From the NCBI GenBank assembly GCA_003669255.1, contig QWPO01000090.1, positions 1 to 20,505 on the forward strand: a stretch of DNA of 20,505 nt, written 5' to 3'. The translations under genes were made by a program, and so were the position numbers. The stretch's first letter is position 1. Each line of letters opens with the position of its first letter. Shown here piece after piece: positions 15,237-20,505 of the stretch. The DNA is from Planctomycetota bacterium. GTDB taxonomy: Bacteria > Planctomycetota > Planctomycetia > Pirellulales > UBA1268. The notes beneath the pieces were generated by a model, which was not told the origin of the DNA, did not search any database, and was given only the letters and a program-made list of their open reading frames with translations.

Positions 15237-15290
15237 CGGGGCGAACGGCCCGGCGCGGCCCGTCTGCCGGCGCGGCCGTATGATAGGTGC

Positions 15291-16394
15291 ATGCCGATCC
15301 ACCGCCGCCATCGTTCGCCGTGCCGCGCCGCGTGTGGCACGAACTGGCGTGCCCTCATCGTGGCGGTGATCGCAGCGACGGTGGCGGTGCCGCTGGTCGC
15401 GGCCGCACCCGGCGATGCCGCACGGCCCGCCCGTTCAGCCCAGGGGCCGGTCGAGGCCGTTGTGGCCGATGGCTTGGCCTGGCTCGAGGCGAAGCAGTCG
15501 CGGCGAGGCAACTGGTCGGCCAACGAAGGCCGCTACCCGACGGCGATGACGGCGCTGGCCGGCACCGCGCTGTTGATGGAGGGCTCGACGACGTCGCAAG
15601 GCCGTCATGCCGAGGCGATCCGGCTGGCGGTTGACTACCTCGTGAGTCGCTCGCGTGCCAACGGCCTGATCGGCGACCCGCAGTCCGACGACCGCTACAC
15701 CTACGGCCACGGCTTCGCGATGCTCTTCCTCTCCCAGGTGCTCGGCGAGGAAGAAGACGAGCGGCGACGGGAGGAACTCGTCGGCGTGCTCACCAAGGCG
15801 GTGGTGTTTTCCGGCCGCGCGCAGACGAAAGACGGCGGTTGGGGCTACGTGAGCGCCCAGGACGCCAACGACTTCGACGAGGGCTCGACCACCATCACGC
15901 AGGTGCAGGGACTGCGGGGCTGCCGCAACGCCGGCATCCCGGTGCCGCGGGAGATCATCGACAAGGCGATCGCCTACATCCACGCCTGCACGCTGCCCGA
16001 CGGCGGCGTGCAGTACAGCTCGAAGGGGGGCGGCGGCCGGCCGGCAATCTCGGCGGCGGCGATCGCCTGCCTGTTCAATGCCGGCGAGGAAGACGACACG
16101 CACGTGCCGCGAATGCTCACCTACGCGAAGCGAAATCTGGGCAACATCGGAAACAATAGCTTCGGCCACTGGCACTACGCGCACTTCTACTACTCCCAGG
16201 TGATGTATCGTGAGGCAGGCGAGGCCTGGGAGTCGTACCACGGTCAGATCGGCAAGCGGCTCGTCGCCGAGGCCCAGAGGGACCGCGACGGTGCGTTTTG
16301 GCCGCAGGGCTACATCGGCACCGTCTACACAACCGCCACCAACCTCGTGATCCTCCAGCTCGACAAGGGTTCCTTGCCGATCTATCAGCGCTGA
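15291..16394 (+). CDS. Secreted prenyltransferase/squalene-oxidase-repeat (alpha/alpha-toroid) protein
   Basis: The product has 367 residues. The signal peptide has a basic start and a hydrophobic core (ALIVAVIAATVAVPLVAAA, about 21-39). QW-type repeats appear at KQSRRGNW (68-75), QTKDGGWGY (178-186), LPDGGVQYS (235-243) and QRDRDGAFW (329-337). These are the hallmark of the alpha/alpha-toroid fold shared by terpene cyclases and protein prenyltransferase beta subunits. The DxDD acid motif of squalene-hopene cyclases is absent, and the protein is about half their length and exported, so cyclase activity is unlikely. The end, YTTATNLVILQLDKGSLPIYQR, is a typical repeat terminus. It starts 54 nt after the propeller gene, with an AGG-containing but weak ribosome binding site, and precedes moxR. 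A binding or scaffolding role is my inference. Confidence 0.85.
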   Translation: MPIHRRHRSPCRAACGTNWRALIVAVIAATVAVPLVAAAPGDAARPARSAQGPVEAVVADGLAWLEAKQSRRGNWSANEGRYPTAMTALAGTALLMEGSTTSQGRHAEAIRLAVDYLVSRSRANGLIGDPQSDDRYTYGHGFAMLFLSQVLGEEEDERRREELVGVLTKAVVFSGRAQTKDGGWGYVSAQDANDFDEGSTTITQVQGLRGCRNAGIPVPREIIDKAIAYIHACTLPDGGVQYSSKGGGGRPAISAAAIACLFNAGEEDDTHVPRMLTYAKRNLGNIGNNSFGHWHYAHFYYSQVMYREAGEAWESYHGQIGKRLVAEAQRDRDGAFWPQGYIGTVYTTATNLVILQLDKGSLPIYQR

Positions 16395-16413
16395 CTCTGC
16401 CCTCACTTCTTAT

Positions 16414-16485
16414 CCCGTCTCCACTTCGTTTTCCCGTCTCCACTTCGTTTTCCCGTCTCCACTTCGTTGTCCCGTCTCCACTTCT
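16414..16485. repeat. 19-bp tandem repeat ahead of moxR
   Basis: CCCGTCTCCACTTCGTTTT occurs at 16414-16432 and 16433-16451, with a one-base variant at 16452-16470 and a partial copy at 16471-16485. A more degenerate relative (CTCTGCCCTCACTTCTTAT) precedes them. The array fills most of the 105-bp gap between the toroid gene and moxR and ends directly before the moxR ribosome binding site. The plus strand is strongly pyrimidine-rich. Confidence 0.92.
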
Positions 16486-16486
16486 C

Positions 16487-16490
16487 GGAG
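16487..16490 (+). promoter_or_regulatory. Ribosome binding site that fixes the moxR start
   Basis: GGAG lies 9 nt before the ATG at 16500. An in-frame TTG at 16467 would place the start inside the 19-bp repeat and is less likely. Confidence 0.6.
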
Positions 16491-16499
16491 CCTTCACGC

Positions 16500-17531
<1,032 letters not shown>

Positions 17532-18429
17532 CGCGATCGCCCGCATCCACAGGCTCGAACTGCGTGCCCGGGCCGTGGTCGAGGGCGCGCTGGCAGGCCT
17601 TCACAAGAGCCCCTTCAAGGGCCAGTCGGTGGAGTTTCTCCAGCATCGCGAGTACGTCCGCGGCGACGATCTGCGGCGCGTCGACTGGAAGGTCTGGGGA
17701 CGGCAGGATCGCTTCACCGTCAAGGAGTTTGAGGAGGAGACGAACCTCCGGCTCACCCTCCTCGTCGATGGCTCGGCGAGCATGGACTACGGCGGCGGTG
17801 CGGAGGCGGTGCCGCCGCGGCCCACGAAATACGACGCAGCCGCTACGCTGGCCGCAAGCCTGGCCTGGCTCGCCCTGTCGCACGGTGATGCCGTCGGCTG
17901 TGGCGTGTTTGACGACCGGCTGCGGGGGAGCGTGCCGGCCCGCACGAAGCGATCGCAGCTGACGAGCATCTGCGACGTGCTCGAGGCGCCGCGAAACGCC
18001 GGGACCGGAGACTTCCACCGCGTTCTCCGCTCCGTCGCCGAATCGCTGCCGAAGCGCGGCATGGTGGTGATCGTCTCCGACCTGCTCGGCGACCGGGATG
18101 GGGTCTTCGCGGGGCTGCAGCTGCTACGGACGCGGGGCCACGACCTGGCGATCGTGCACGTGCTCGACGACGACGAGATCGATTTTCGCTTCGAGGGAGC
18201 GACGCGGTTCGAAGGACTCGAACTGCCGGCGCACCTCGCCTGCAACCCGCGGGCGTTGCGGGATGGTTATCTGGCGGCCGTCGAGGCGTTTCTCGGCGAG
18301 GTCCGGCAGCGGGCGGCGGCCGTCCGCTGCGACTACGCGCTGGTCCGCACCGGGGAGCCGCTCGATGCGGCGCTCGTGCGGTTTCTATCGCGGCGGGCGA
18401 GTGTGGCTGTTTAGGCGGAGCCGTCGCGC

Positions 18430-20505
18430 ATGCCATCTCTCGACTTCGCGACGCTCTTCTGGTGGGGCTTGCCGCTCGTTGCGGCGCCCGTGCTGATCCA
18501 CCTCATCAACCTGCTGCGGCAGCGGCGGGTGAAGTGGGCGGCGATGGAGTTTCTGCTGGCGAGCCAGCGGCGCTACCGCACCCGCGTGCTGCTCCGTCAG
18601 ATCGCGCTGCTCGCCCTGCGGACGCTGGCGGTGCTCGGGCTCGTCGCCGCGCTTGCGCAGCCGCGTTGGCGATCGGCAGGCGGCATTGCGGGCGGCGACG
18701 CGACGACGCACCTGGTGATCCTCGACGACAGCTGCTCGATGGGCGACGCAACCGGCGACGAGGGTGACCTCGAGACCGACGCCGCTGCTGGCGACACCCG
18801 GCGGGCCACGGCCTTCGATCGTGGCCGGCGCGTGGTGGAGCGGATTGCCGCCGATCTCGCCTCGTCGGTGGGGCGCCATCGGCTCGCCGTCGCGGTCACG
18901 TCGCAACTCGCCGCCTCAGCCGATGCGCTGCCGCCGCTACTGCCGTTCACCGACATCGCACCGGGAAGCATCCAGACGGTGCGCGACGCGGTCGGTCGGG
19001 CGGCTGCCGGCGCTGGTGCGGCGGGGCCGCGGGAGGCGTGCTCGGGGATGCGTCGGCTCGTGGCCGCCGCCGGCGGGCCGCGGGTGGTGTGGCTCGTGGG
19101 CGACTTTCGCGGCCGCGACTGGCTCGGCAGCGACGAGCCGGCAGCGACACTCCGGCAACTGGCCGCCGATGGCGCCACGCTCCGATTGGTCGACTGCGCC
19201 GGCAACGGCCCTGGCAGCAACCTCACGCTCGAGCGGCTCGCGGTGGTGGGCGGCGTGCCTGCGGCCAACGTGCTGCTGCCGGTTGAGGTGGAGATCCGCA
19301 ACGACGGCCCGACCGCGGTTCGTGATGTCGCCGTCGAACTCCGGGAGGATGGCGGCGGCCGGCCCGGCGTGCGGATCGACGAGATTCCGGCGGGCGGCAC
19401 GGTCAGCCGCAGGTTCGACGTCCGATTCACGACCCCCGGTAGCCATGCGCTGGAGGCGTCGCTTCCCGGCGATGTGCTGCAGGCCGATGATTCGCGGCAG
19501 GCCGTGATCGACGTGGTCGATCGCGTTGACGTGCTCGTGGTGGACGGTGCCCCCGACGCCGCTTCTGGTGGACTCGGATCGGGAGACGGTTTCTACGTGG
19601 CGACGGCGCTGGCTCCCGGAGCCGGCGCTGCAACCGGGCTGCGGCCACGAGTCGTGCCGCCGGCAGCCCTGGCCGCGACCGACCTGTCGCGATTCGACTG
19701 CCTCTGGATCCTCGACGTCGAGCGGCTCGATGCCGCGGCCGTCGCCGCGGTCGAAGCCTATGCCCGCGCGGGGGGCGGCGTGGTGTTCTTCTGTGGGCCG
19801 CGAACCCGCGCCGATGTCGTCAACGACACCCTCCACCGCGGCGGCGAGGGCCTCTTTCCCGTGCCGCTCGCCGGCGCGATCGACCTGTTGCCAGACGCCA
19901 AGGCCGCTGCGCAGACGCCCGACGTCACCGTCGAGGATCACCCGGTGGTGGCGGTGCTTGCCGGCCAGCGGAACCCGCTTCTCGATGCCGTGCGGATCGA
20001 GCGGTTTTGGGCGATCGACCGTGGCTTCGATGCCGCCGACCACGGCGTGCGGCGGCTGCTTTCGCTCCGCACGGGGCAGCCGCTTGCGATCGAGAAGACC
20101 TTCGGTGACGGCCTCGTCGTCGCGGTGCTCACGACCGCCGCGCCCGAGTGGAACAACTGGGCTCGGGCCAATCCGAGCTGGGTGGTGGTGCTCTTGGAAC
20201 TCGAGAGCCATCTGGCGCGGTTGCGACGGCGGGCAGAGTCGGTCACGGTCGGAGAAGCCGTCACAGTGCGGCTCGAGGCGGGCGTGGACGAGCCCGATGT
20301 CGACTTCGTCGTGCCACCCGATGCGGCGGTCGTGCGGCAGACGGCCGTCGCCACGTCGGGCCCGCTCCTCGAGGCCACGCTCTCGGCGACGGCTCGCGCG
20401 GGCATCGTCGAGGCAAGGTGGCGGCGGCTTGACGGCACCGAGCAGCAGCGGTCGTTCGCCGTCAACGTCGATCCCGGCGAGGGACGCCTGGAGCGGGCCG
20501 GGATC
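18430..20505 (+). CDS. BatA-like membrane protein with VWA domain (5' part; runs off the window)
   Basis: The frame is open from the ATG at 18430 to the window edge (692 codons, no stop), so the C-terminus is missing. GGAG lies 9 nt before the start and the gap to the DUF58 stop is 15 nt. The N-terminus is the BatA/aerotolerance double-membrane module: a first helix (about 8-27, TLFWWGLPLVAAPVLIHLIN), a conserved QRRVKWAAMEFLLASQRRYRTR linker and a second helix (about 58-76). A VWA-like domain follows with MIDAS HLVILDDSCSM (94-104, Asp99, Ser101, Ser103). Beyond are a beta-sandwich-like segment (about 275-360) and a Rossmann-like stretch, SRFDCLWILDVERLDAAAVAAVEAYARAGGGVVFFCG (about 420-456), recalling glutamine-amidotransferase-like domains of related planctomycete proteins. 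It should be the membrane anchor working with MoxR and DUF58; the substrate is unknown. Confidence 0.9.
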   Translation, partial: MPSLDFATLFWWGLPLVAAPVLIHLINLLRQRRVKWAAMEFLLASQRRYRTRVLLRQIALLALRTLAVLGLVAALAQPRWRSAGGIAGGDATTHLVILDDSCSMGDATGDEGDLETDAAAGDTRRATAFDRGRRVVERIAADLASSVGRHRLAVAVTSQLAASADALPPLLPFTDIAPGSIQTVRDAVGRAAAGAGAAGPREACSGMRRLVAAAGGPRVVWLVGDFRGRDWLGSDEPAATLRQLAADGATLRLVDCAGNGPGSNLTLERLAVVGGVPAANVLLPVEVEIRNDGPTAVRDVAVELREDGGGRPGVRIDEIPAGGTVSRRFDVRFTTPGSHALEASLPGDVLQADDSRQAVIDVVDRVDVLVVDGAPDAASGGLGSGDGFYVATALAPGAGAATGLRPRVVPPAALAATDLSRFDCLWILDVERLDAAAVAAVEAYARAGGGVVFFCGPRTRADVVNDTLHRGGEGLFPVPLAGAIDLLPDAKAAAQTPDVTVEDHPVVAVLAGQRNPLLDAVRIERFWAIDRGFDAADHGVRRLLSLRTGQPLAIEKTFGDGLVVAVLTTAAPEWNNWARANPSWVVVLLELESHLARLRRRAESVTVGEAVTVRLEAGVDEPDVDFVVPPDAAVVRQTAVATSGPLLEATLSATARAGIVEARWRRLDGTEQQRSFAVNVDPGEGRLERAGI

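Noticed and set aside
12378..15311. 977-codon open frame antisense to the propeller gene
   Set aside because: It lies exactly opposite a gene with clear propeller motifs, has a His/Arg/Pro-rich composition typical of GC-rich shadow frames, and shows no domain.
18764..20211. Open frames on both strands at the right end of the window
   Set aside because: The real gene is the frame opening at 18430, which has no stop before the window edge and carries the BatA membrane module and MIDAS motif; the others are its shadows.

Overview
The window is GC-rich, densely coding bacterial DNA that most resembles a planctomycete (Pirellulales-like) chromosome. This rests on the gene families: a DUF1571-type secreted protein, a PEP-CTERM protein with autotransporter-type beta-strand repeats, a MoxR/DUF58/BatA membrane cluster preceded by a giant PQQ-type propeller protein and a secreted alpha/alpha-toroid protein, and intergenic palindromes around the core CAGGTTnnnAACCTG. 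No rRNA, tRNA, integrase, transposase or cas gene was seen. The assignment is by family recognition only, since no search could be run.

Layout. (1) 1-222 holds two kinds of small palindromic repeat. (2) 223-5214, minus strand, carries glutaminase-STAS-cNMP (3367-5214), a DUF1571-like secreted protein (2082-2999) and a PEP-CTERM surface protein (223-1866). They are separated by roomy intergenic regions, one with a 39-bp-period palindrome array (3158-3330), so they are probably separate transcription units. (3) 5443-9013, plus strand, carries a PAPS-type sulfotransferase and an 850-residue tandem glycosyltransferase. A convergent class I methyltransferase (9129-9944, minus) follows. Together they suggest synthesis and decoration of a surface or secreted glycan. 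(4) 10207-10536, minus, is an HU-family nucleoid protein with a strong intrinsic terminator. It is separated from the next block by a region of A/T tracts spaced at about 10.5 bp. (5) 10824-20505, plus, is a compact five-gene array: giant PQQ-propeller/TPR protein, toroid-repeat protein, MoxR AAA+ ATPase, DUF58 protein, and a BatA-like membrane protein running off the right edge.

How the genes work together. In block 5, MoxR, DUF58 and BatA are a recognised partnership of AAA+ chaperone, VWA-like adaptor and membrane-anchored VWA protein. The two upstream secreted proteins may be clients or periplasmic partners, but this is inference from gene order. Block 3 reads as glycosyl transfer plus sulfation and perhaps methylation of a polysaccharide.

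The observations most worth following are the GTAG-footed palindromes placed just after stop codons, the phased A/T tracts beside the HU gene, the 19-bp tandem repeat ahead of moxR, the glutaminase-STAS-cNMP fusion, and the five-gene MoxR array.
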